From positions 1 through 64,000 of the forward strand of contig CAUZLF010000722.1 of assembly GCA_963580285.1 (NCBI GenBank): DNA of 64,000 nucleotides, written 5' to 3'. This document shows, piece by piece, positions 33,195-42,058 of the stretch. A program made the translations under genes and the position numbers. The notes below the pieces were generated by a model that did not search any database, was not told where the DNA came from, and saw only the letters and a list, made by a program, of their open reading frames with translations. This stretch comes from Lucinisca nassula (Eukaryota; Mollusca; Bivalvia; Lucinida; Lucinidae). Every line of letters begins with the position of its first letter. The stretch's first letter is position 1.

Positions 33195-33395
33195 CTGCAA
33201 AAAGGTGAAAATTTGTGATACTTTTGTCTTATTCATACTCAGAACATAGCTAGTGAATGTCGTTAGAACCGCCTCATTGAGGCGATTCTAACGAGTACCC
33301 ACAACCTATGTCTTGGCGCAGAAATAAGCAAAATAATGTTTACCCCCGTAAACCCCAGTTTTCTCTTCACGGGGATGTTCATAACACGGACTTTT
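33195..33395 (-). mobile_element. MITE-B copy
   Basis: The palindrome TCGTTAGAACCGCCTCATTG..AGGCGATTCTAACGA, then CCCACAACCTATG, with CCCCAGTTTTCTCTTCACGG on the opposite side from the other copies, i.e. reversed. The full copies at 59000-59245 and 59570-59800 define the family. Confidence 0.65.
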
Positions 33396-33492
33396 TAACG
33401 TGAAGCCATTTTAGTTGGCCACGCACGCGCTTACTGAAACATGTAAGAACCCTTTTCGCGTGGGCCAGTATACGCATGGGTTTTGAACTCAC

Positions 33493-33952
33493 CTGTCCCG
33501 AACTTCTCCCCGTAAATCCCAGACGAGATTAAACTTTCCAGTCCTATTTGCGAATTCATCACAGTTTTTATGCACATCACACATTCCAGCCTCTGAACCA
33601 AATTTGAGAAACTACTCGAATATTGTCCAAATGCCTCGAGACATTCGAAAAGCAATTCCAAACCCCGCTGTTTCAAGAACAACGCTACCCATCTTCTGTT
33701 GTCCGACTTCAGACGACTTCTAAGGCGGGAAAAATTAAACACCGTTGGATCCCGCAGTAAACTCACGCATGACTGTGAAGTCGCGATGTCTCCAGCTATT
33801 TCGGCCAGACGACTCTCGGACTTCATTTTGGTAATTTTCTTAATGTTAAGTTTCGGTTCTTCCGAGTCCGATTCCACATCTTTTTCTTCATTCTGAATTA
33901 CCGATTGCGGAAGCTTTAACTTAAATCGGTTCATTGTTCGTTTCAAAAACAT
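33493..33952 (-). CDS. INF2: Inverted formin-2-like, exon 1 (start, GBD/FH3)
   Basis: The ATG at 33952 is preceded in frame by TAG at 33976-33974, supporting this start; a second Met is six codons on. The exon has 153 codons plus one base and ends at a textbook donor, CAG followed by GTGAGT. Residues ~1-55 are charged and probably disordered (EEKDVESDSEEPK). From ~58 on, CVSLLRDPTVFNFSRLRSRL, RRWVALFLKQRGLELLFECL and LECVMCIKTVMNSQIGLESL match the GTPase-binding/FH3 region of INF2-type formins, which bind actin and promote filament assembly and severing (family knowledge). The exon joins in phase to 5932-6047 across a 27.4-kb intron. The FH1, FH2 and C-terminal parts lie outside the window. 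INF2 versus another formin class is judged from motif similarity alone. Confidence 0.88.
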
Positions 33953-33976
33953 GCTTTGTCTTTCTGTGAAATTCTA

Positions 33977-34557
33977 AAAAATCAAGCGAACCGTACTGAA
34001 TGAATCGCCTCAATCGAAGCCATGTGCTATCAATTGTTCTTAGCAGTAGATTTCGATTAAATGCCTACGACACCTGAGCGAAGTATTGGATTGTGACAGA
34101 CGCTGTCGATTCTGCTTCCTTTATAGTTTCTAGTCACAAGTTAACCAAAGCCTTCAGAGCGCATGCTTTATTTTTTTGGAATTGTTTTAGTCGTGCGCTG
34201 TATTGTCACGAGCGCCATACGACATAAAATATCGTCACACGTCATGCAAGTCAAAAACTGTTGTAGAAATCTTACGGCGATAAAAGGAGGCAGCATTTTC
34301 CAGAAGAACACGCTTCAAACTCGGTGCAAGCCTCTCGGAATCTGATAGCTTTTAATCAACAAGCACACACTTTAATAAGCTGATTCACAAAAAAGCGCAC
34401 GTGCATGGGAACAGCTAAGGCTCAGGCGAGGCTGTGCTTGTATGCGCAGTCTCGCGGGAGCATTAGGTAATTTCACGTGCCACACAATCTACTACCTAGA
34501 AGCAGTTTCAAACTAGGGTCTGGTCCAAAACGTCGTTATGTGTACACATGTGTATTA
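33977..34557. promoter_or_regulatory. Putative 5' flank of the INF2-like gene
   Basis: Immediately upstream of the start codon on the minus strand. I see no clear TATA box. A TTTCACAG just before the start could be an acceptor for a non-coding first exon. A GCGAGGCTGTGC..GCGCAGTCTCGCGG hairpin lies at about 34412-34456. Promoter assignment rests on position only. Confidence 0.3.
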
Positions 34558-35897
34558 CGAGGACTGTTCAAATATGAATGCAAGTAGAACGTTTTCTCAT
34601 GCACTAATGCGAAAATCACCTGGAAATAAATATCACAGCGTAGAAAAACATTTTACCTATACATTGATACCCAAACCTGTTAAAATCCGTCCACTTTAGC
34701 TATGTATATCGTTCGATAAACACTGTCTACTCTTGTATACTAATACAAAACATGGTTGGAATTAGGTCCGAGTATGCTGTTAAAATACGGTCCTATATTA
34801 AGAATCGTTGTATTCTTGGTATACGGTGCAAAGACATTTTTGATGAAATATGTTCGGTTTATGGGCATAATGAAATGTCTTTTCCGACAGTTTTTCGTTG
34901 GTGTAAGAAATTCAGCTGTGGGCTAGGCTCAACAGAAGATGCACCACATGATCGTCGGCCGAAAATAACAACATCTGCCAAGATGGTTGCTAGAGTGAAA
35001 GAAATAGTTGCTACCGATGCACGATACACCACTAGGCAAATAGCTAGTATGGTTGGCATCTCATTAGGAGCAGCTCATACAATTCTGAAACGGGATTTGA
35101 AAATGAGAAAGATCTGTGCTAGATGGATTCCCCATCTGTTGACAGATGAGCAGAAAAAGACACGCGTTCAGTGTGCCAAGAAGTTGCTTAAAAATTTTCC
35201 AAATTACAATGCACGGTCTTTCGCTAATGTCGTCAGAAGTGACGAGACATGGGTTCACTTTTTTGAACCAAAACGAAAGATTCAGAACAAAATATGGGCA
35301 ACAAAGTATTGCAAAAGACCATGCATTGCAAAGCGGACCATGAGCGTCAAGAAGGTAATGTATGCCACATTCTTTTCAAACCAGGGCCCTGCTATTCAGG
35401 TTGCTGTGCCTAAAGGCAAATCTGTAAATGCGAAGTTTTACAAGAATAAAGTTCTTCGAAAATTGAAGAAATATTTCAAAGAACGAATACCCGCAACTGG
35501 TTTGGCCAATGTCAGATTGCTACATGACAATGCGTTATCGCACAAGACGTTCATTGTGCAAGACTATCTGAAGCAGGAAAAGGCTGTTGAACTCCCTCAC
35601 CCCCGTATTCCCCTGATCTTGCCCCGTGTGACTTTTGTTTTGTTCCCGCGGCTGAAAAATACCTTTCTGGTCGAAAATTTGTACAGCGCAAACACCTCGG
35701 TTCTGCAATATTCCAGTGCCTTCATAGTAAACCTCGAAAAGACTAACAAAATGCATTCAATGTTTGGATCAGAAGACTGAAATTTTGTATATCTGTTAAA
35801 GGGGAATACTTTGAGGGGACAAAATAAATTTTTCATCGAAACCTATCACGGAATCATTTTTATGTGCTTAATTGCATTCGTATTTGAACAATCCTCG
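34558..35897 (+). mobile_element. Mariner transposon, 1340 bp
   Basis: Termini CGAGGACTGTTCAAATATGA and the complement of TCGTATTTGAACAATCCTCG form ~26-bp inverted repeats with two or three mismatches, flanked by TA (34556-34557 and 35898-35899). Length, TA target and transposase agree with the mariner family. The transposase gene is disrupted (next entry), so this copy is non-autonomous now. Confidence 0.93.
34752..35827 (+). pseudogene. Mariner transposase (DD34D type), inactivated
   Basis: The N-terminal helix-turn-helix region includes TTRQIASMVGISLGAAHTIL. The linker motif IPHLLTDEQKKTR, the first catalytic Asp in SDETWVHFF (35241) and the second in LLHDNALSH (35526) are intact. The third Asp of DD34D should lie in a YSPDLAPCDF-like block. 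Here a one-base loss in the C run at 35600-35604 and a one-base gain at about 35632-35641 put that block out of frame, so the 342-codon open frame reads through without it. A further one-base loss in the A run at 35655-35659 shifts the C-terminus (which then reads SGRKFVQRKHLGS and FNVWIRRLKFCISVKGEYF), and TAA at 35744 interrupts that frame before the natural stop at 35825. Not functional. Confidence 0.9.
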
Positions 35898-35904
35898 TAT
35901 AATA

Positions 35905-36112
35905 GGGATCTTTAATCTGCACAGGGGATGGTTCTCCCTGTACCGGGGGGAAGGACGGTGCACTTAATGACATTCATCACTGCAAATGATGTCAATGGAG
36001 CGTGTTCGGACACCGAAATCTTATCGCCGCTGCCGCGGATCGAACGCGGGACCTATAGGATCAGAGGCAAGTGCACTAACCACTGAGCTTTCACGCTCAG
36101 TCAATCATCACC
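35905..36112 (-). mobile_element. SINE-F, tRNA-derived
   Basis: In reverse: GAGCGTGAAAGCTCAGTGGT (A-box region) and CCCGCGTTCGATCCGCGGCA (B box), then a ~120-bp unrelated body. No exact TSD seen. Confidence 0.65.
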
Positions 36113-36553
36113 GCTGCATTGTGTCCACAGTTTGGAACTATGAATATTGATAGTTTCTGAGACTGAATACTCGACGAAAAGTTTAACAATGGCCTATATG
36201 GAGAGAAAGAAGAATGAAAGAACAAATGAAAAAAAAATGAGCCGAGAATGTCCACTATCTCTTACACCATCATTGTACTGCATGCCAAGTTTGAGGCTTC
36301 TAGTTTTCTTAGTTCGTGAGAATCTGTGACAAATATTTAACATTGGAGCGAACGAAGAAAGGAAGAACAAAGGAACAAATAAGCATAGTAATCCCACTAT
36401 CTCTTACATGAAATGTCATCATCATGATAAAGTACACATTGTATGGGACTTTTAGCTTTAAAAGCTCCCGAGAAATCTTTGACGAAAAATTTAACAGCCT
36501 ATATGAAAAGAAAGAAAAAAGTAGATGGAAACAGTGAAAGTCCGCTATCAATG

Positions 36554-36762
36554 AACCCTTGTCCTGCTGAGCCCGGATATACCTTATTTTCCAAACAATG
36601 AAGATCCAGATCAGATGGCTTCTGACGAAGCCATCTGATCAGGATCTACATTGTTTGCCGTTCAGATTGTGAATTTGTTGCAATAATTTGCATCAAGTAA
36701 TCTGATTGGTTGACAATCGGTAGTGGGTGTGGCATATTTGAATATTAGGCAGGACAAGGGTT
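36554..36762. mobile_element. MITE with AACCCTTGTCCTGC ends and a Hairpin-H core
   Basis: Terminal inverted repeat AACCCTTGTCCTGC / GCAGGACAAGGGTT. The centre is a Hairpin-H: AAACAATGAAGATCCAGATC..GATGGCTTC pairs with GAAGCCATCTGATCAGGATC..CATTGTTTG. Relatives at 41168-41368 and 55412-55612 have ends reading CCTATCCTGCTG and AACCCTTATCCTGCTG. Confidence 0.78.
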
Positions 36763-36765
36763 AAG

Positions 36766-36945
36766 ACCACCTAAATTCAGACTAATTCTGTTCTTATTTA
36801 GCAGGCTACAGTTATTCTTTCTTTGTATTTTCTGCAAATAGTGTCCTCTGGTCAGAGACCACCTTTGGAAATGCTCAAAAGTGGTCTTAAAGACCACTTT
36901 TGAACAGTCCAAAAGGTGGTCTTAATACAGGAATTTTATTGTAAA
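36766..36945. mobile_element. MITE-C copy, degenerate
   Basis: GACCACCTAAATTCAGACTA, then the internal palindrome CTCAAAAGTGGTCTTAAAGA and its complement, ending GGTGGTCTTAATACAGGAAT. The CAGTAAAAT termini are eroded. Confidence 0.65.
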
Positions 36946-37267
36946 ATAAAAAAAGCCTAGAAAACCATTTTTGTCTCTTACACGTTATAAATCCCCATTA
37001 TTACAAAGTATACAGAGTTTGAGGCGTCTAGCTTTTGTAGTTCCTGAAAAAAAATAATACTGACCTCTATGGGTATAAAGAGAAAGAATGAAAGAATAGA
37101 TGAACAAATAAGTCGAGTTAGCCGAGAAAGCCCATAGTCCCTTACGCGATTATAAGTATTCATCATTTTATAGTATACCAATTATGAGGTTTCTAGCTTT
37201 TGCAGTTTCTGTAAAATCTTTACCGAAAACTTTGCTTGACACTGTTATTGCTCCATCTTCGCAAGCC

Positions 37268-37450
37268 AACCTGAAGGCACAAAACGTTGACTCAACATTG
37301 AACTAACGTTGAAACAACGTTGTTACAACGTTAGTTCAACGTTGAGTGCCTGCAGGGAAGGGTACTAGATCCAATTCGTTCCTTACGCGTAAGGAACTTA
37401 CTAAGTCCACTACGTTCCTTACGCGTAAGAAACGCAGTGGACTTACTACC
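37268..37450. repeat. AACGTT and ACGCGT palindrome cluster
   Basis: TTGAACTAACGTTG pairs with CAACGTTAGTTCAA around a central AACAACGTTGTT. Then TTCCTTACGCGTAAGGAA and a hairpin CTAAGTCCACTACGTTCCTT..ACTTAC follow. A looser AACGTCATG/GCAACGTTGC cluster is at 55148-55215. Confidence 0.6.
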
Positions 37451-37559
37451 CTTGGCTTGTTATTGCTCAGATACGGATCTATTCATTTCATTTCAAAAGA
37501 AACTGTGCAAAAACACAGCGTCGAGCAAAGATCATAATTTCGCTGCTCAGAATTGACAT

Positions 37560-37786
37560 GATGCTTCCTCGCAGAGCTGAAACTGACTACACCACTCAGA
37601 GGATCTAAGCCTGCCCAGGCAAAGCAGTGCAAGTCGGACCGTCCATGCTTATAAACCCTATTGGTTTCACTGAGCGACAAGGCTTGAGATATTTCATCTC
37701 GATGTCCATTGGAAGCAACGCCTCCAAAATGACCTATACAGTGTTGACGGGACATTAAACCTCGAATCAAACAAACATACAAAACA
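37560..37786 (+). mobile_element. SINE-A copy, 5'-truncated, 11-bp TSD
   Basis: From GATGCTTCCTCGCAGAGCTG to a CAAACATACAAAAC tail, flanked by AGAATTGACAT at 37549-37559 and 37787-37797. Confidence 0.9.
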
Positions 37787-37968
37787 AGAATTGACATACA
37801 TCGCTATGGAAGCCTTTGAGGGACTTCTTCTTCTAGTAGGCCCCGATTGAGAAGGGAGAAAACCGTATTTTTGTAAGAATTACCTCCCCTGAAGGTGTAT
37901 TTCTCCCCCTGGTGAGATTTAAAAAAAGTTCACTGAAAATATTGTTATAAAAATGTCAACATTCTACT

Positions 37969-38542
37969 GAACCCGGGAAGGGACATTATTTTTAATTTTT
38001 ATTATGTTGTGCGAACAAGATACTATCTTGAGCGGACAAGATATTATCTTGTTAGGACAAGATATTATCTTGTGCGGACAAGATATTATCTTGTGCGGAC
38101 AAGATATGATCTTGTTCGCACAACAAAATATCTTGTGCGCAGAAGATATTATGCGCACACGATATTATCTTGTTCGTACAACATATTATCATGTTTGCAC
38201 AGCATAGATCTTGGGAAGTTGTGCGGACAAGATATTATCTTGTGCGGACAAGATAATATCTTGTGCGGACAAGATAATATCTTGTGCGGACAAGATAATA
38301 TCTTGTGCGCACAAAATCTATGTTGTGCAGACAATATATTATCTTGTGCGGACAAGATAATATCTTGTTCGTACAACTTAATATCTTGTGCGGACAAGAT
38401 AATATCTTGTCTGCACAAGATAATATCTTGTCCACACAAGATAATATGTTGTCCGCACAAGATAATATTTTGTCCGCACAAGATATTATCTTGTGCGCAC
38501 AACTTATAAAATAAAAAAAAAATCATGCCCCTTCCTGGGTTC
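37969..38542. mobile_element. TIR-bounded palindromic satellite (AAGATATTATCTT)n
   Basis: About 25 units of a ~20-bp palindrome such as ACAAGATATTATCTTGTGCG fill 38009-38505. The flanks are inverted repeats: left GAACCCGGGAAGGGACATTA, right (reverse) GAACCCAGGAAGGGGCATGA, each followed by a T-rich stretch. The plan is the same as at 10531-11482 but the sequence is unrelated. Cysteine- and isoleucine-rich frames on both strands are repeat translations. Confidence 0.8.
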
Positions 38543-39009
38543 CGTAACATTCAGCGTTTCATTCGCAAACGCTTTTAGTATCTTCAAGAATTCAGAGATT
38601 AAAATAGGGCTTCAAACTCGTTCATGGCCAAATGACACACTTATATGGCTTAAGAAACCTGATTAATTGCAATTTTATGGCATAAACACTTTCACCCCAC
38701 GTTTCTAAAATGGATTCTAGCGCATTCGATTCTGGAATGCATTCAATGTTTGCAAATAGGACCTGCAAATGTATCATTTAACAGGATAGTAAACAAGCCG
38801 TCTCACCAGGCTCTACACTGTTTGATTAAGTAACTGTACCTGTCTATAGGGTTGAAAGGGTAAGTCCATGATGACTGAAAATAGCAACAACACATGTAAG
38901 GCTGTGAATTCTAGCAGCTGCTAGATTCCAAACTGGGAGTGCAATGATTTTTTTCTGTTTGCTCAGATCCTGCGTTATCTTAAGGTCAATGCTGTTCTGT
39001 TTGAAATCA
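38543..39009. other. No confirmed gene; one weak exon candidate
   Basis: On the minus strand a TTTGCAG acceptor at about 38763 precedes 46 open codons (CIPESNALESILETWGESVY) ending in TGA near 38625. There is no donor, homology or poly-A signal to support it, so I list it only as a candidate. A half Hairpin-H end (CTCTACACTGTTTGATT) is at about 38810. Confidence 0.2.
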
Positions 39010-39466
39010 GGTTTTACGTACCCGTCAACACTAAATGAGGCAGTTTGAAGACATTGCTATATATTATTTCCTTACAATGTGATGAAATTACATCTGAAGC
39101 TCTACCAACCAAAGATACCACTGGGATTTATACCAGGGACGGTTCGACATGCACCACTTTACATGGGCAGGCTTTAGACCTTAGAGGTTTGTGTGCGGTC
39201 AGTTTCCACTCTGCGTGGAAGCACCATGCATCCCAATCTATTTCTCAAAGTCCTGATGGGCGGGTCCTTAGGGCAATGTTGTAATATTTTGCTAGCTTCC
39301 GCTTGTTTTGTTAGGGACTTTAACGGCTCATTCAGCAATCTTTGGGCGATAGGGCTTGAGCTGTCATTTCATCTCAAAGTCGGGAAGAAGTCCCACAAAG
39401 TCGAAAGCAACGTCATCAAAATGACCTAAACAGTGTTGGCGTGGCGGGGCGTAAACCGAAATTGAT
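39010..39466. mobile_element. Inverted pair of SINE-A fragments
   Basis: 39010-39265 is SINE-A in reverse (CGACATGCACCACTTTACAT, TCTGCGTGGAAGCACCATGC). 39340-39466 is SINE-A forward (GGGCGATAGGGCTTGAGC, AAGCAACGTCATCAAAATGA). About 75 bp of unrelated DNA separates them. Confidence 0.65.
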
Positions 39467-39590
39467 TCCTGTAAGTCGTTCGATTTATCTTTTGAAAATT
39501 TCATGACAAAAACTTTATATCATTATGTCATTTGATTGGATGTAGATAAGGGATTCTGGGGGCAATTGCACACAATAACGAATGTACTAA

Positions 39591-41146
39591 ACTAGAACTG
39601 CCAGAGGATCTGACTATAGCCCCGCTATAGCCCTGTCAGAGGAGAAAGACTCGTGAATTAAAGGTAAAGACTTGTGAGAGGGTTAAATCCCTAACAAGGT
39701 ACCTACGCCTTATAGACTTTTCGCGTTATTAGATCTGAAAAACAGTCTAAGTTAAAAAATAGGTTTTGGATAATGAAAAAAGCACATGCACATCTTCAGA
39801 CCTATATGAAAACACATGTTAAATTTCAAAAGGATTGACCTAGAACTGTAAGAGGAGTTGCGATCACAAGGTAGCAACTCCCTATACATTTTAACATTAG
39901 TAGATCTCAAAAATTGTCTAAGTTAAAAAAGATGAAATAAGTGAAAAAAATAATTTTAAGGATAATGAAAAAGAATATGCACATCTTCAGACCTATATGA
40001 AAACACCTGTAAAGTTTCAAAAGGATTGACCTAGAACTGTAAGAGGAGTTGTGGTCACAAGGTAGCTACTCCCTATACATTTTAACATTAGTAGATCTCA
40101 AAAATTGTCTAAGTTAAAAAAGGTGAAATAAGTGAAAAAAATTATTTAAGGATAATGAAAAAAGAATATGCACATCTTCAGACCTATATGAAAACACCTG
40201 TAAAGTTTCAAAAGGATTGACCTAGAAATGTAAGAGGAGTTGCGGTAACAAGGTAGCTACTCCCTATACATTTTAACATTAGTAGATCTCAAAAATTGTC
40301 TAAGTTAAAAAAGGTGAAATAAGTGAAAAAAATTATTTAAGGATAATGAAAAAAGAATATGCATATCTTCAGACCTATATGAAAACACCTGTAAAGTTTC
40401 AAAAGGATTGACCTAGAACTGTAAGAGGAGTTGCGGTAACAAGGTAGCTACTCCCTATACATTTTAACATTAGTAGATCTCAAAAATAAACGTTGAAAAA
40501 GGTGAAATAACTGAAAAAAATTATTTCAGGGTAATGAAAAAAGAATATGCACATCTTCAGACCTATATGAAAACACCTGTAAAGTTTCAAAAGGATTGAC
40601 CTAGAACTGTAAGAGGAGTTGTGGTAACAAGGTAGCTACTCCCTATACATTTTAACATTAGTAGATCTCAAAAATTGTCTAAGTTAAAAAAGGTGAAATA
40701 AGTGAAAAAAATTATTTAAGGATAATGAAAAAAGAATATGCATATCTTCAGACCTATATAAAAACACCTGTAAAGTTTCAAAAGGATTGACCTAGAACTG
40801 TAAAAGGAGTTGCGGTAACAAGGTAGCTACTCCCTATACATTTTAACATTAGTAGATCTCAAAAATAGTCTAAGTTAAAAAAGGTGAAATAAGTGAAAAA
40901 AATTATTTAAGGATAATGAAAAAAGAATATGCACATCTTCAGACCTATATGAAAACACCTGTAAAGTTTCAAAAGGATTGACCTAGAACTGTAAGAGGAG
41001 TTGCGGTAACAAGGTACCCACTATCAAATATTACAGACAGACAGACAGACAGACAGACAGACGGAATTCCGGACAGATTACAGACGGAATTCCGGACAAG
41101 CCAAATCCAATATAGCCCCCACTTTTTCAAAGCGGGGCTATAACAA
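39591..41146 (+). mobile_element. Pearl-like element, 187-bp core, near-identical units
   Basis: Start ACTAGAACTGCCAGAGGATC..TATAGCCCCGCTATAGC. Seven units of ~187 bp follow (GAATATGCACATCTTCAGAC, GGATTGACCTAGAACTGTAA, GGTAGCTACTCCCTATACAT). Then (ACAG)n at 41031-41062, GACGGAATTCCGGACA twice, and a hairpin AGCCCCCACTTTTTCAAAGC..GGGGCTATA. Units differ by only a few bases, indicating recent amplification or conversion. No coding potential. Confidence 0.72.
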
Positions 41147-41167
41147 GAAAAGTTAGAACTCTTTACA

Positions 41168-41368
41168 CCCTATCCTGCTGGATATTTAAATTAGCCATAC
41201 CCATTGCTGATTATCAGCCAATCGGATTACGTGATAACATGTTTTCGTTCAATTCCACAAACTGCATGACAAACAGTGTAGATCCAGATCAGATGGCTTC
41301 TGAAGAAGCCATCTGATCTGGATCTACACTGTTTGCAAAGGGGTTGTCGTGAACAGCAGATAATGGTT
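41168..41368. mobile_element. MITE with Hairpin-H core
   Basis: The ends CCTATCCTGCTG / CAGCAGATAATGG are a weak inverted repeat. The core AACAGTGTAGATCCAGATCA..GATGGCTTCTG is a near-perfect hairpin with its complement (41275-41334). Confidence 0.7.
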
Positions 41369-41599
41369 AAAGCTATGCATGCGTAGTCACATTTTACATA
41401 TATACGCATGCACCAGTATTTTCTTGCAGCACCGACTACTCTTTCCCTCGACAAGTCCCACTACATAGTGTATGGAATGTTTGTTTTCTTGTCTTCAAAA
41501 TGGGATTCTGAATGCTCGCCCTGAGCCGGTTCTAGCGAGCATCCAAATCAGTTATTATAAACAAAGTACTTATTCAATGGCAATGTCAGATGTAAGCTT

Positions 41600-42050
41600 C
41601 GAGGCCCGTGAGAATTGATCGTGATTTTTATGCGGTCATTCTGTTCATTCCGCTGATTCAAGAAGGGCAGTTGTCAGTTTCAGACAAAATGTGCACTGTA
41701 TTCGTTTAAGTCTGGTCCTGAACTGTGCTAAGGTAAACTGGCCGGCTCCATATGACCTAAATGAACAGCTAGGTTTTAAGGAACGGTCCGACTCGCACCA
41801 GTTTTACTGGGTAGGCTTAGCCCTTTTAAGCGGTTTACCTATACTCAAGTTTGGTCGGTTTCAGCTCGGCGCGGAAGCACTATGCAGCCCATTTCTCCAA
41901 GCGCCGATTTGCGGGGGCGCGAATCTATTCTCGAATAATTTTCTTGTAGCTTGTTTTGGACACGAGGTGTTCGTTCCGTTTGCAAAAGAGAAATTCGATA
42001 ACGATCCTGTTATGAGCCATTTCTTCTGGATCTTCGCCGTTCACATACAT
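41600..42050. mobile_element. SINE-C fragment followed by reversed SINE-A
   Basis: 41600-41770: GAATTGATCGTGATTTTTAT, GATTCAAGAAGGGCAGTTGT and TGACCTAAAT (SINE-C, +). 41775-41930: GGTCCGACTCGCACCAGTTT, AAGCGGTTTACC and CGCGGAAGCACTATGCAGCC (SINE-A, -). The 123-codon frame crossing them is chance. Confidence 0.55.
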
Positions 42051-42058
42051 TATGTTAA

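Larger units (their letters stand above)
36180..37230. repeat. Tandem ~165-bp repeat interrupted by two MITEs
   Basis: Units at 36180-36540 and 36965-37230 share AGAAAGAATGAAAGAA, CACTATCTCTTACA, GAGGCTTCTAGTTTT and a CCTATATG motif. They are separated by the MITEs at 36554-36762 and 36766-36945, so the array predates those insertions. Confidence 0.55.

Noticed and set aside
38009..38550. Cysteine/isoleucine-rich repeat proteins on both strands
   Set aside because: Produced by the palindromic 20-bp satellite.
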